64,000 nt of DNA from assembly GCA_902514805.1 (NCBI GenBank), contig CABXSF010000001.1, positions 78,757 to 142,756 of the forward strand. The letters run 5' to 3'. The DNA comes from an uncultured Pelagibacteraceae bacterium. Lineage in GTDB: Bacteria; Pseudomonadota; Alphaproteobacteria; Pelagibacterales; Pelagibacteraceae. Under the pieces are notes generated by a model. It worked only from the letters and a program-made list of their open reading frames with translations. It did no database searches and was not told the origin of the DNA. A program made the translations under genes and the position numbers. Of this stretch, positions 1 through 12,181 are shown piece after piece; the stretch's first letter is position 1; each line of letters starts with the position of its first letter.

Positions 1-119
1 AAACAAAACAAGTTACAGAGGGCTTAGAATGTGGGATAACCTTGAAAAATTTTAATGATTTTCAAAAAAAAGATATTATCGAAGCATATAATTCAAAAAC
101 AACAGAGAGATCAGTATAA
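1..119 (+). CDS. infB: Translation initiation factor IF-2, C-terminal fragment (5' truncated by window)
   Basis: Open frame to TAA at 117-119 translating ...[34 protein letters not shown], an IF-2-like C-terminus, directly upstream of rbfA. Confidence 0.8.
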   Translation, partial: TKQVTEGLECGITLKNFNDFQKKDIIEAYNSKTTERSV

Positions 120-484
120 TGGGAAAATTAGGAAAACCAGTTACTCAAAGACAGCTAAGAGTTGGTGAAATGATTAAACAAGCTTTAAGTATGATTTTTT
201 TAAAAGATGAGGCGAAACTTCCTAATGTACAAACTAAAGGAATTACAGTTACCGAAGTTAGAATGAGCCCAGATCTTAAAACAGCAAAAACTTTCGTTCT
301 GCCGCTAGGTGGAATAAATTCCGATGAAACTGTAGAAAATCTCAAAGAATTTTCTTTTGTAATAAGAAAAACTTTATCAAAAAAAATTAACATGAAGTTT
401 TTACCAAAACTTATATTTGTTAAAGATGAGTCTTTCGATTATGCTGAAAAGATTGAAAATTTAATTAAACAAACAAATAAATAG
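119..484 (+). CDS. rbfA: Ribosome-binding factor A
   Basis: RbfA-like sequence (RQLRVGEMIKQAL, ITVTEVRMSPDLKTAKTFV); position after infB. Confidence 0.9.
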   Translation: MGKLGKPVTQRQLRVGEMIKQALSMIFLKDEAKLPNVQTKGITVTEVRMSPDLKTAKTFVLPLGGINSDETVENLKEFSFVIRKTLSKKINMKFLPKLIFVKDESFDYAEKIENLIKQTNK

Positions 485-491
485 GAATAAG

Positions 492-740
492 ATGAACAAA
501 AAATTAAAAGAAGTCGCTTTACATGAAAAAGATACTGGATCATCAGAGGCGCAAATTGCTTTATTAACTGATAAAATAGAAAATTTATCAACCCATATGA
601 AAAAATTCAAAAAAGATAAACACTCATCTGTAGGATTATTAAAGGCAGTAAATAGAAGAAAAAAACTATTAGATTATCTTAAGAAAACTAAGTCTGATGC
701 ATATAAAAATATATTAACCAAATTAAACTTAAGGAAATAA
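492..740 (+). CDS. rpsO: 30S ribosomal protein S15
   Basis: 82 aa; S15 motifs DTGSSEAQIALLTDKI and LLKAVNRRKKLLDYLKK; directly before pnp. Confidence 0.95.
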   Translation: MNKKLKEVALHEKDTGSSEAQIALLTDKIENLSTHMKKFKKDKHSSVGLLKAVNRRKKLLDYLKKTKSDAYKNILTKLNLRK

Positions 741-2813
741 ATGTTTAAAATTTTTAAAAAAGAAGTTGATTTTGGGGGTAAAAAAATTTCCCTTGAAACA
801 GGAAAGGTAGCTCGTCAAGCAGATGGCGCAATCATTGCTACTTGCGGAGAAACTGTAGTTTTGGCAACAGCCGTAGGAGCAAAAAAAGTTAACCCAGATG
901 TAGACTACTTTCCATTATCAGTTAATTATCAAGAAAAATATTATGCTGGTGGTAAAATTCCTGGAGGATATTTTAAAAGGGAAGCAAGACCAACTGAGAG
1001 TGAAACTCTTATTTCTCGATTAATTGATAGACCAATAAGACCTTTGTTTCCAGATGAATTCAAAAATGAAGTACAAGTATTACCAACAGTAATTTCATAT
1101 GATAAAGAAAACGAAGCTGATATTTTGTCAATTATTGCATCTTCAGCTGCTCTTGCAATTTCTGGAATGCCTTTTATGGGTCCTGTTGGTGCATCCAGAG
1201 TTGGTTTTATCGAGGGTAAATATGTTTTAAACCCATCTAAAACAGAATTAGAAAATTCAAGTTTAGATTTAGTTGTAGCAGGCACAAAAGATGCTGTGCT
1301 TATGGTAGAATCAGAGGCTAGTGGATTAACAGAACAACAAATGTTAGACGCAGTAAAATTTGGTCATGAAGGATTTGTGCCTGTTATCAAAATGATCGAA
1401 GATTTAGCCAAAGAATGTAAAAAACCCGATTGGGTAGTCGAGAAAAAAGATCTATCTGAGGTTAAGAAAAAATTGGAGAGTGAATTTACCAAAGATTTAA
1501 AGAAGGCATTTTCTATTAAAATTAAACAAGATAGATCAAATTTAATCTCTGAAGTTACTGAGAAAGCAAAAAAACTGTATGAGGAAGACGATAAATTTAC
1601 TGAGCTTGATGTAATGCATGAACTTAAGAATATCGAAAAAGGAATAGTTAGGACAGATATTTTGAAAAACAAAAATCGTATTGACGGTAGAGGACTTGCT
1701 GATGTGAGACCGATCATGTGCGAGGTTGGAATACTACCTAGAGTTCATGGATCTGCACTATTCACTAGAGGAGAAACTCAAGCTATTGTTACTACAACTT
1801 TAGGAACTTCAGATGATGAACAAAGAATTGAAAGTTTAGATGGTCTCAAAAGAGAAAGATTTATGCTTCACTATAATTTTCCTCCATTTTCAGTTGGAGA
1901 AACAGGGAGAATTGGAACTGGAAGAAGAGAAATAGGCCATGGAAAGTTAGCATGGAGAGCTATCAATTCTTCATTACCTTCTAAAGAAAGTTTTCCATAT
2001 ACCTTTAGAATAGTTTCTGAAATTACTGAGTCGAACGGATCTTCCTCAATGGCAACAGTATGTGGTTCATCACTAGCATTAATGGATGCTGGCGTACCGA
2101 TCAAAGAGCCTGTAGCTGGTATAGCAATGGGACTAATAAAAGAAGGAGACGATTTTAGTGTACTTTCAGATATTCTTGGAGATGAAGATCATTTAGGTGA
2201 TATGGACTTTAAAGTGGCAGGAACTAAAGATGGAATTACTTCTCTTCAAATGGATATTAAAATTACAGGTATTACCTTTGAAATTATGGAGCAAGCATTG
2301 AAGCAGGCTAAAGATGGAAGAATTCATATTTTAGGCGAGATGAATAAAGCTCTAGCTAAATCAAGAAGTGGTGTTGGTAAACACACTCCAAAAATGGAAA
2401 AAATAACAGTTGATAAAAAAGACATAGCAACTGTCATCGGTAAGGGTGGAGCCACAATAAGAGAAATTGTTGAAAAATCAGGAGCCAAAGTAGATGTAAA
2501 TGATGAAGGAGTAGTCACTGTAGCAGCACCAGATGAAGAATCTAGAAACAAAGCTATGCAAATGATTAAAGATTTAACAGCTAAAGCTGAACTGAATAAA
2601 ATTTATAATGGTAAAGTTATGAAAATTATGGAGTTTGGAGCTTTTGTAAATTTCTTAGGAAAACAAGATGGACTTGTTCATATCTCAGAACTTGCGGATA
2701 AGAGAGTGGCTAAAGTAACAGATGTAGTTAAAGAGGGAGATGAGGTTAAAGTAAAAGTTATTGGTTTTGATAGAGGAAAAGTAAAATTATCAATTAAACA
2801 AGCTGCTATATAA
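741..2813 (+). CDS. pnp: Polyribonucleotide nucleotidyltransferase
   Basis: 690 aa; RNase PH repeats, KH and S1 domains. Confidence 0.97.
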   Translation: MFKIFKKEVDFGGKKISLETGKVARQADGAIIATCGETVVLATAVGAKKVNPDVDYFPLSVNYQEKYYAGGKIPGGYFKREARPTESETLISRLIDRPIRPLFPDEFKNEVQVLPTVISYDKENEADILSIIASSAALAISGMPFMGPVGASRVGFIEGKYVLNPSKTELENSSLDLVVAGTKDAVLMVESEASGLTEQQMLDAVKFGHEGFVPVIKMIEDLAKECKKPDWVVEKKDLSEVKKKLESEFTKDLKKAFSIKIKQDRSNLISEVTEKAKKLYEEDDKFTELDVMHELKNIEKGIVRTDILKNKNRIDGRGLADVRPIMCEVGILPRVHGSALFTRGETQAIVTTTLGTSDDEQRIESLDGLKRERFMLHYNFPPFSVGETGRIGTGRREIGHGKLAWRAINSSLPSKESFPYTFRIVSEITESNGSSSMATVCGSSLALMDAGVPIKEPVAGIAMGLIKEGDDFSVLSDILGDEDHLGDMDFKVAGTKDGITSLQMDIKITGITFEIMEQALKQAKDGRIHILGEMNKALAKSRSGVGKHTPKMEKITVDKKDIATVIGKGGATIREIVEKSGAKVDVNDEGVVTVAAPDEESRNKAMQMIKDLTAKAELNKIYNGKVMKIMEFGAFVNFLGKQDGLVHISELADKRVAKVTDVVKEGDEVKVKVIGFDRGKVKLSIKQAAI

Positions 2814-2845
2814 ATTTTTTTGAAAAGAGATCTATCTTTCCGAAT

Positions 2846-3466
2846 ATGAAAAATAAGTTGGATTATATTATAAAAAAAATTAAGCACATAGATAAAATTC
2901 AAATACTAGAATTAGGTGTCCAATATGGATTTTCAACTAAAAAATTTATTGAATTATGTAATTCAAATAATGGTTTTATAACTTCAGTTGATATCAAAGA
3001 TTGTTCAGATGTAATTAAAAGTGATAGATGGAAATTTATTCATTCTAGTGATGATAATTTCGAAAAAGTTGATAAATTTATTACAACAGATTTAGACTTC
3101 ATTCTTATAGACTCATTGCACGAGCCAAACCATGTAGAAAAAGTTTTTTACCATTATTACAATTTCCTTAAAAAAGGAGGTATTTGTATAATCGATGACA
3201 TAAGTTGGCTTCCTTATTCTAAAAATCAGTGGAGAGACAGAGAATTTAGTGAGTGCATTAACAGATCTACATTCAAAAAGATTCTTGAAATATTCAATCA
3301 GAATCAAAAAAAATTTGATTTAGAGTTCTATTTTAAAGACTCTGGATATGCTATTATTACAAAAAACGAAGATAGTTCTTTAAATAAATCGAAAGAAATA
3401 AAGTCTAGAGAATTTGGGATAAAGAATTTACTGAGAAAAATTTATAAAAGAAAACCTAAAAACTAA
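2846..3466 (+). CDS. Class I SAM-dependent methyltransferase
   Basis: ILELGVQYGFSTKKF motif I, DFILIDSLHE, KKGGICIIDDI; Methyltransf_24 / CmcI-like layout. Confidence 0.65.
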   Translation: MKNKLDYIIKKIKHIDKIQILELGVQYGFSTKKFIELCNSNNGFITSVDIKDCSDVIKSDRWKFIHSSDDNFEKVDKFITTDLDFILIDSLHEPNHVEKVFYHYYNFLKKGGICIIDDISWLPYSKNQWRDREFSECINRSTFKKILEIFNQNQKKFDLEFYFKDSGYAIITKNEDSSLNKSKEIKSREFGIKNLLRKIYKRKPKN

Positions 3467-3478
3467 TAACTTAAAATA

Positions 3479-3601
3479 TCAAAATCCACCTCTCCAATTA
3501 TTTTTATCATTGAAATGATCTTTTTCATTTTTTGAAGTTGGCCTAAATAAGTACATTAAAACAACCAACAAAACAAAGATTGATAAAAGAATTTCTACCA
3601 T
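3479..3601 (-). CDS. Possible 40-aa single-pass membrane microprotein
   Basis: Hand translation: MVEILLSIFVLLVVLMYLFRPTSKNEKDHFNDKNNWRGGF*; starts just after the fabI stop on the same strand. Confidence 0.5.
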   Translation of the reverse strand: MVEILLSIFVLLVVLMYLFRPTSKNEKDHFNDKNNWRGGF

Positions 3602-3604
3602 AAT

Positions 3605-4390
3605 TTATGACATATTTTTTGGATCAGGCATCCCGACTTTGTTATAACCAGCATCAACATAATGAATTTCACCAGTCACACCTCCACCGAGATCACTTAA
3701 TAAATAAAGGGCTGAATTTCCTACATCATGAATATCAACATTTCTTTTTAAAAAAGAATGATCTTCATTCCACTTGTATAAGAATTTAGCATCACCAATT
3801 GCAGATGCAGCGAGCGTTTTAATTGGACCAGCACTAATTGCATTTACTCTAATTTTCTTAGAACCTAAATCCCTCGCTAAATATTTGACACTAGCCTCTA
3901 ATGCAGATTTGCAAACACCCATGACATTATAATTCGGAATTGCTTTGGAAGACTCGTAGGTTAATGTAAGCATACTTCCTCCATCCTTCATTATTTTAGA
4001 AGCTTCTCTTGCGACTTCTGTAAATGAAAAACACGAAATTAACATGCTTCTTAAAAAATTTTCTCTTGACGTATTGAGATATTCACCCGATAGTTCTGAT
4101 TTATCTGAAAATGCAACTGCATGAACCACAAAGTCAATTTGACCCCATTGTTTTTTAATATCCTCAAATAATTTTATTACATCATCCTTTTTTTCAACAT
4201 CACAACTAAATGTAACTTTTGAGTTTAACTTTTCTGCCAAAGGTACAACTCTTTTCTTCAGGGCATCTCCAAGATAAGTGAAAGCTAATTCTGCACCAGA
4301 CTCTGCCAACTTTTGAGAAATTCCCCATGCAATTGATCTCTCATTAGCAACACCCATAATTAGACCTTTCTTTCCTTTCATTAGATCCAT
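3605..4390 (-). CDS. fabI: Enoyl-[acyl-carrier-protein] reductase (NADH)
   Basis: GKKGLIMGVANERSIAWGISQKL and the FabI-type SDR core. Confidence 0.95.
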   Translation of the reverse strand: MDLMKGKKGLIMGVANERSIAWGISQKLAESGAELAFTYLGDALKKRVVPLAEKLNSKVTFSCDVEKKDDVIKLFEDIKKQWGQIDFVVHAVAFSDKSELSGEYLNTSRENFLRSMLISCFSFTEVAREASKIMKDGGSMLTLTYESSKAIPNYNVMGVCKSALEASVKYLARDLGSKKIRVNAISAGPIKTLAASAIGDAKFLYKWNEDHSFLKRNVDIHDVGNSALYLLSDLGGGVTGEIHYVDAGYNKVGMPDPKNMS

Positions 4391-4393
4391 AAA

Positions 4394-5605
4394 TTAAACC
4401 TTTTCAAAAACTAGCGTTGCGTTAGTTCCTCCAAAACCAAAACTATTAGACATTACAGAGTTTAAATTAACATCTTTTTCAACTTTAGTAACTATCGGAT
4501 ACTTTTTAGCTTCGTCGTCCATATCAGTAATATTTGCAGATGCTGCTATAAAACTATTTTTCATCATTATTAAACTATAAATTGCCTCGTGAACTGAAGT
4601 AGCACCCAATGAGTGACCAGCCAATGATTTTGTTGAGCTTATTTTTGGTTTATAATCTTTAAAAGTTTCACCAACTGCCTTTAATTCTGTAATGTCACCT
4701 ACAGGTGTTGATGTTCCATGCGTATTTATATAATCAATTTTATTTTTTGCAGTGCTCAAGGCCATTTTCATACATCTCACTGCTCCTTCACCAGAAGGCG
4801 CAACCATATCATATCCATCAGAGGTAGCTCCATAACCAGTTAATTCTGCATAAATTTTTGCTCCCCTTGCTTTTGCATGCTCATACTCCTCTAAAACCAA
4901 AACTCCTCCACCACCAGCTATAACGAATCCATCTCTAGTTTTGTCATAAGGTCTTGAAGCTCTTTCTGGAGTATCATTATATTTTGATGATAATGCAGTC
5001 ATTGCATCAAACATTGCAGTCATAGCAAAATGAACTTCATCGCTACCACCAGCAAAAATAATTTTTTGTTTCCCTAGCTGGATCAACTCCATCGCATTAC
5101 CAATACAGTGACCACTTGTTGCACATGCTGAACTAATAGTATAATTGACTCCTTTGATCTTAAATGGGACTGCTAACGTTGCAGATGCGGTGCTTGACAT
5201 AGTTCTTGGGACTACAAATGGACCCATTCTCTTTGGATTTTTTGCCCTTGTCTTATCAGCTGCTAAAATTACATTTTCAATAGACGGCCCTCCTGAGCCC
5301 ATTATCATCCCAGTTGATATGTTACTTACATTTTTATCTTCAAGTCCAGAGTCCTTAACCGCCTCTGTCATTGAAATATAGTTGTAAGCTGAGCCAGGTC
5401 CCATAAATCTAATAAATTTTCTATCAACATGATCTTCAAGATTTATTTTTGGTTTTCCATGTATGTTACTTTTTAGATTGTATTCTTTGTATTCATCGGA
5501 AAAAGAAATTCCTGATTTAGAATTTAATAGAGACCGGTAGACTTCCTCTTGATTGTTTCCTAAACAAGAAACTACTCCAATTCCAGTTACAACAACTCTT
5601 TTCAT
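4394..5605 (-). CDS. fabB: 3-oxoacyl-ACP synthase I
   Basis: KAS motifs [43 protein letters not shown]. Confidence 0.95.
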   Translation of the reverse strand: MKRVVVTGIGVVSCLGNNQEEVYRSLLNSKSGISFSDEYKEYNLKSNIHGKPKINLEDHVDRKFIRFMGPGSAYNYISMTEAVKDSGLEDKNVSNISTGMIMGSGGPSIENVILAADKTRAKNPKRMGPFVVPRTMSSTASATLAVPFKIKGVNYTISSACATSGHCIGNAMELIQLGKQKIIFAGGSDEVHFAMTAMFDAMTALSSKYNDTPERASRPYDKTRDGFVIAGGGGVLVLEEYEHAKARGAKIYAELTGYGATSDGYDMVAPSGEGAVRCMKMALSTAKNKIDYINTHGTSTPVGDITELKAVGETFKDYKPKISSTKSLAGHSLGATSVHEAIYSLIMMKNSFIAASANITDMDDEAKKYPIVTKVEKDVNLNSVMSNSFGFGGTNATLVFEKV

Positions 5606-6105
5606 TATTTGAATAAACCTACTTTTAAATTTTCTGTTGTATAAATTTGTTTTCCATCAGCTAATAATATCCCATTAGCCAGACCAACAGTTGCTCCTTC
5701 TTTTTTAAGAATTTTTTTCATATTTATCTCATAAATTGCTTTTTTAACATTTTTAAGAACTTCGCCAGTAAACTTTACAGTGTTTACCCCCAAAGCCCTT
5801 CCTCTTCCTGGATTTCCAAGCCAGCCTAAATAAAATCCAACTAACTGCCACATTGCATCTAAACCCAAGCACCCTGGCATCACTGGATCTTTTTTAAAAT
5901 GACAATCAAAAAACCAAAGATTATCTTTAATGTCCAGTTCGGCAATTATTAATCCTTTACTAAACTTGCCTTTATTTTCGCTAATTTCAGTGATCCTGTC
6001 AAACATTAGCATTGGCGGCAAGGGTAGTTTTGCGTTACCTGGACCAAAAAGATCACCATTTCCGCAACTAATTAAATCCTCATATGTGTATGAGTTTTTT
6101 TTCAT
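5605..6105 (-). CDS. fabA: 3-hydroxydecanoyl-ACP dehydratase/isomerase
   Basis: [28 protein letters not shown]; operon with fabB. Confidence 0.95.
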   Translation of the reverse strand: MKKNSYTYEDLISCGNGDLFGPGNAKLPLPPMLMFDRITEISENKGKFSKGLIIAELDIKDNLWFFDCHFKKDPVMPGCLGLDAMWQLVGFYLGWLGNPGRGRALGVNTVKFTGEVLKNVKKAIYEINMKKILKKEGATVGLANGILLADGKQIYTTENLKVGLFK

Positions 6106-6155
6106 TTTTTGATAACCTTATTACTTGATTTAAACTAAATATAATATAGGTTTAG

Positions 6156-6173
6156 TTTAGAATAATTATAAAT
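6156..6173 (+). promoter_or_regulatory. Irr/PerR-like operator TTTAGAATAATTATAAAT
   Basis: 18-bp string found identically upstream of katG (6642-6659); resembles Irr ICE-type and PerR-type boxes; just upstream of the regulator ATG. Confidence 0.65.
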
Positions 6174-6177
6174 AACA

Positions 6178-6597
6178 ATGCTTAATTACAGCAATTATAT
6201 TGAAAAATTAAGAACTTCTGGCTTAAGACCTACCAAACAAAGAATTAAAATTTGTGAAATCTTATTTAACACCGAAAAGACATTTCATTTTACAATAAAT
6301 GATTTGGTAAAAAAAATTAGTAAAGCTACAAACAACAAAATTTCTTTAGCAACAGTTTACAACACAGTTCATGCTTTTAAAAAGAAAGGCTACCTAAAAG
6401 AAATACCAATAAATTCTGATCAGAGTTATTTTGATACCAATACGTCGCATCATCATCACTTTTATGATGAAAATCAAAAAGATTTAATAGACATAGATGA
6501 TGCAGATGTAGAGCCTGTTAAAATCAATACAAGAATTCCTGGTAAAAAGATTAAGTCTGTCGAAGTATTAGTAAAAGTTGAAGATATCAATTCTTAG
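6178..6597 (+). CDS. irr: Fur-superfamily regulator, Irr-like
   Basis: Fur-type winged helix (LRPTKQRIKICEILF, SLATVYNTVHAFKKKGYLKEI) plus a His-rich Irr-type SHHHHFYDE; divergent from fabAB as in other alphaproteobacteria. Confidence 0.8.
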   Translation: MLNYSNYIEKLRTSGLRPTKQRIKICEILFNTEKTFHFTINDLVKKISKATNNKISLATVYNTVHAFKKKGYLKEIPINSDQSYFDTNTSHHHHFYDENQKDLIDIDDADVEPVKINTRIPGKKIKSVEVLVKVEDINS

Positions 6598-6629
6598 TCA
6601 TATTTCTACATTATAATAGTTCTAAACTG

Positions 6630-8910
<2,281 letters not shown>

Positions 8911-8914
8911 AAAA

Positions 8915-9526
8915 ATGGAAACTGCGATAAACACTCCCAAGGTATCTTTTGAAGATTTCTACGAAGTACCAAATCTAAAATTTGATATTGATAGATTAAG
9001 AAAAGACTTAGAAATAATTCTTAAAGAAAAAAAATTTAATACACCTGGGGTTACACATTTTGGCGCTATCCCACTTAATCAGATACCAAACGATATGGAC
9101 TCGATAAATGGAAACAAAATAAGGGGCAAATATTGGACTATAGCGGATGAAAGTGGAAAAGAAGTTTCAAGAGATGTTGATATAGACGAGTCAAAATACA
9201 CTAAACTCTTACCAGAGTTTGAAAAAACTTATTTTAAAGAAGTTTATGAAACGTTAAGTAAAAAGTTTAAGCTTGGTAGAGTAAGACTTTTGTTAAAGGA
9301 GCCAAGATCAACTCTTAGCTGGCATAAAGATCCCGAGTGCAGATTGCACGTTCCAATTATTACAAATCAAGGCTGTTCTATGGTAATAGAGAACGTAGCA
9401 AAACATTTGCCAGCAGATGGAAAAGTTTGGATAACAAACAATACAAAATATCATAATTTTTTTAATGGAGGAGAACAGTCTAGAATACATTTAGTAGCAT
9501 GTGTTTTAGAGAGTCCTTTTAAATAA
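8915..9526 (+). CDS. Aspartyl/asparaginyl beta-hydroxylase-like 2OG-Fe(II) oxygenase
   Basis: STLSWHKDPECRLHVPI metal-binding-like motif and a later NNTKYHNFFNGGEQSRIHLV. Confidence 0.65.
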   Translation: METAINTPKVSFEDFYEVPNLKFDIDRLRKDLEIILKEKKFNTPGVTHFGAIPLNQIPNDMDSINGNKIRGKYWTIADESGKEVSRDVDIDESKYTKLLPEFEKTYFKEVYETLSKKFKLGRVRLLLKEPRSTLSWHKDPECRLHVPIITNQGCSMVIENVAKHLPADGKVWITNNTKYHNFFNGGEQSRIHLVACVLESPFK

Positions 9527-9769
9527 ATGGTCGAAGTTACAAAAGGTATATTTGAAGCGAGTAAAGAAATATACAGTAATAATAGAGGATCAATATTAAG
9601 GACAATTGTTTATACATTTGGTCACTTTGGTATAGCAATTACAGTTTTAATGTTAGTTGCAGATGTTTCTTTTACGATTGCTCTGACTGACGCTATAGTT
9701 GAACCTATCGCTAACTCTGTTTGGTATTTTATTTTAGACAAATGGTGGGCAAGTAAATCTAAAAAATAA
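9527..9769 (+). CDS. DUF2061-type small membrane protein
   Basis: 80 aa, two hydrophobic segments; DUF2061-like RTIVYTFGHFGIAITV...EPIANSVWYFILDKWW. Confidence 0.6.
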   Translation: MVEVTKGIFEASKEIYSNNRGSILRTIVYTFGHFGIAITVLMLVADVSFTIALTDAIVEPIANSVWYFILDKWWASKSKK

Positions 9770-9787
9770 TCATTGAGAATGATTATT
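9765..9787. promoter_or_regulatory. Fur-box-like palindrome AATAATCATTGAGAATGATTATT
   Basis: Perfect 10-bp inverted repeat with a 3-nt centre; a related half-box AATTATCATTATC lies at 9831-9843. Confidence 0.5.
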
Positions 9788-9889
9788 ATTCAAATCAAAT
9801 AATCGCATAAAAAATTTTTTTTTTGCAAACAATTATCATTATCACAATATTTCCTTGTAAATATTTTTTCAGCAATTATTTTTTCTTTT

Positions 9890-10069
9890 ATGGAACTACA
9901 AAATTACAACTGCAAAAAATGTGGACTTACAATCTCTTCTACATGCTCCAAGTGTGATAGAAAAGTTGATGTAAAAGTTCTAGATGACGGATGTTTAGTT
10001 CAGTTAACTAAATGTGGTGATTGCGCTAATGTACCGGTTATCAAAGACGTTTGTTCACAACAAAAATAA
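9890..10069 (+). CDS. 59-aa Cys-rich, zinc-ribbon-like protein
   Basis: Hand translation MELQNYNCKKCGLTISSTCSKCDRKVDVKVLDDGCLVQLTKCGDCANVPVIKDVCSQQK*; 8 Cys including three CxxC pairs. Below the 60-aa ORF-track cutoff. Confidence 0.7.
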   Translation: MELQNYNCKKCGLTISSTCSKCDRKVDVKVLDDGCLVQLTKCGDCANVPVIKDVCSQQK

Positions 10070-10079
10070 ATAAAGACCT

Positions 10080-10565
10080 CTAAAGCTTAGATAACACATT
10101 ATCTGCAGCTGATAGCTCACAGATCCCTGTTTCCTTTTCTACAGCTAAATATTTTATAACTTTATTTTCAATAATCATCGTATAACGACTAGATCTCATA
10201 CCTAAACCTTTTGCATCTTTGTTTACTAATACTCCTAAATTGTTAGCAAAATCTCCAAAAGGATCTGCTAACATTATTATCTCATTCTCAACTTTTGAAA
10301 TTTTGGCCCAGGCATCCATAACATATGGATCATTTACACTGATACAAAAAACTTTATCAACACCTTTAGATCTTATCTTATCAATGTTGTTTTTATAACT
10401 TGGTAAATGTTTATTTGAGCACACAGATGTAAATGCACCGGGCATTCCCAATAGAATAGATTTGTTATCTTTAAAAAAGTTGTTTATTTGAAATTTTTTT
10501 GGATTTCCATCAATTAATTGGAAAACTTCACAATCGGGAATTTGATCGTTTATTTTGTATTTCAT
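10080..10565 (-). CDS. Peroxiredoxin (Prx5/AhpC-TSA, redoxin)
   Basis: GMPGAFTSVCSNKHLPSY peroxidatic Cys motif. Confidence 0.85.
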   Translation of the reverse strand: MKYKINDQIPDCEVFQLIDGNPKKFQINNFFKDNKSILLGMPGAFTSVCSNKHLPSYKNNIDKIRSKGVDKVFCISVNDPYVMDAWAKISKVENEIIMLADPFGDFANNLGVLVNKDAKGLGMRSSRYTMIIENKVIKYLAVEKETGICELSAADNVLSKL

Positions 10566-10566
10566 T

Positions 10567-11016
10567 TTAATTTAACCCCCAAAGATTTTCTTTTAAAACC
10601 CATCCTTTATATTCTCCAGTTTCAACTCTACACCAATTTAAATTACACTTTTTTTTATTTAATAGTCTACCTGACTCAATTTTTGCAATAGGTCTTGAAA
10701 ATTTCGTACTATCAGAAAAAAGAATTACAGTACCAAGCGTTATAAATGAACTACTTTTTTTTAACTGAGATCTATGAATCCATCCACTATTTTTTTTAAA
10801 ATCTAAAATTTTTCTAAAATTTTCTTTTTGGTCTATAATTTCAACTGGATAATTTTTTTTATTAAATACAAATTTTATTGGGTAATCTAATCCAGGGCCA
10901 TACCTTACATTTACTTTTTTATTTTTAAGTGACATATACGTATTGTTATCCGAATAAGAATTGGTTAAAAAAAAACTTAATAAAAACAAATTTATAATCA
11001 AAAATTTTTTGATCAT
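10567..11016 (-). CDS. SH3-domain protein with signal peptide
   Basis: Hydrophobic N-terminus followed by SH3-like NVRYGPGLDYPIKFV and GWVLKENLWG. Confidence 0.7.
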   Translation of the reverse strand: MIKKFLIINLFLLSFFLTNSYSDNNTYMSLKNKKVNVRYGPGLDYPIKFVFNKKNYPVEIIDQKENFRKILDFKKNSGWIHRSQLKKSSSFITLGTVILFSDSTKFSRPIAKIESGRLLNKKKCNLNWCRVETGEYKGWVLKENLWGLN

Positions 11017-11744
11017 CTTATCTTTTTAAGGTTACTTACTCTAAAGTCTAGATTTAAAAGGTTTATAATTAAAACCTTACCATTTAAACTTTTTCCAATT
11101 CCCAAAATATTTTTAATTACTTCATTTGCCTGAATACTACCTACAACACTTGCTATTGTACCAACAACACCATCTGCCTCGCAATTTAAAACTTCATCGT
11201 TTGGTATCGTTTGATAAAAAGATTTTAGACACAATCTTTTATCTTTTGAAAAGTTAAAACTAAATATGTGACCATCAAATTTACTAATCGCACCGCACAC
11301 GAAAATTTTTTTTAATTTCCTAGAGAATTCATTCACAAGAAACTTACTTGTGAAATTATCTGTCCCATCTACTACTATATCAAAATTCTTTATTAAGTTT
11401 TCAACATTTGATTGATTTAATTTTTTTTTATAACTTTCTATCTTAACGTTTGGATTAATTTTCTTAACACTATCACTAACTACTTTTACTTTAAATTTAC
11501 CAACATCTTTTGTGGTAAACATGGATTGCCTATGTATATTTGAAAGATCTATCTTATCATGATCGATTAAACCAATCTTACCTACCCCAGTTCTAGACAA
11601 ATATTCTGCAACAGGACACCCTAATCCACCTAATCCAACAATAAGAACTTTTGAGTTTTTAATTTTTTTTTGTCCTGAGATGCCAATATCTTTAATAATT
11701 ATTTGTCGAGAATATCTTTCAAGTTCTTTTGTTTTTAAGTTCAT
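11013..11744 (-). CDS. ThiF/MoeB/HesA-family adenylyltransferase
   Basis: RYSRQIIIKDIGISGQKKIKNSKVLIVGLGGLGCPVAEYLSRTGVGKIGLIDHD. Confidence 0.85.
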   Translation of the reverse strand: MNLKTKELERYSRQIIIKDIGISGQKKIKNSKVLIVGLGGLGCPVAEYLSRTGVGKIGLIDHDKIDLSNIHRQSMFTTKDVGKFKVKVVSDSVKKINPNVKIESYKKKLNQSNVENLIKNFDIVVDGTDNFTSKFLVNEFSRKLKKIFVCGAISKFDGHIFSFNFSKDKRLCLKSFYQTIPNDEVLNCEADGVVGTIASVVGSIQANEVIKNILGIGKSLNGKVLIINLLNLDFRVSNLKKIR

Positions 11745-12181
11745 TTTTTTCCAGTAGATCCAAATCCACCTGAACCCCTCAAAGTGTCTGGTAAATCTTT
11801 TGTTTCTTGAAACTCAAATTTCAAAACAGGCATCAATACCATTTGAGCTATTCTATCTCCATTGTTAACTAAAAATTTTTCATTACCATGATTAAAAAGA
11901 ATAATTTTAATCTCTCCACGATAATCACTATCAATTGTACCCGGTGAGTTAAGTACTCCAATACTAGACTTAGCTGCAAGTCCAGATCTTGGACGTATTT
12001 GAACTTCGGTGTCTTCAGGTATAGCAATAGCAAGTCCGGTTGGAATCAAAGCAGATTTATTTGGTCCTATTTCAATTGGATTTTCCAAAAATGCCTCGAG
12101 ATCAACCCCAGAAGACCCTATCGTTTTGTAAGAGGGAATTTTTACTTTTTGATTTAATCTTTTTATTAAGACCTTAATCAT
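11741..12181 (-). CDS. dut: dUTP diphosphatase
   Basis: dUTPase motifs RPRSGLAAKSSIGVLNSPGTIDSDYRGE, NGDRIAQMV, RGSGGFGSTG. Confidence 0.95.
   Translation of the reverse strand: MIKVLIKRLNQKVKIPSYKTIGSSGVDLEAFLENPIEIGPNKSALIPTGLAIAIPEDTEVQIRPRSGLAAKSSIGVLNSPGTIDSDYRGEIKIILFNHGNEKFLVNNGDRIAQMVLMPVLKFEFQETKDLPDTLRGSGGFGSTGKK

Noticed and set aside
1364-1717. 117-aa minus-strand ORF inside pnp (and similar antisense ORFs, e.g. 941-1285, 7600-7824, 45895-46266)
   Set aside because: Antisense to well-conserved genes; Ser/Ile/Phe-rich composition expected from reverse translation of AT-rich coding DNA; no family signature or RBS.
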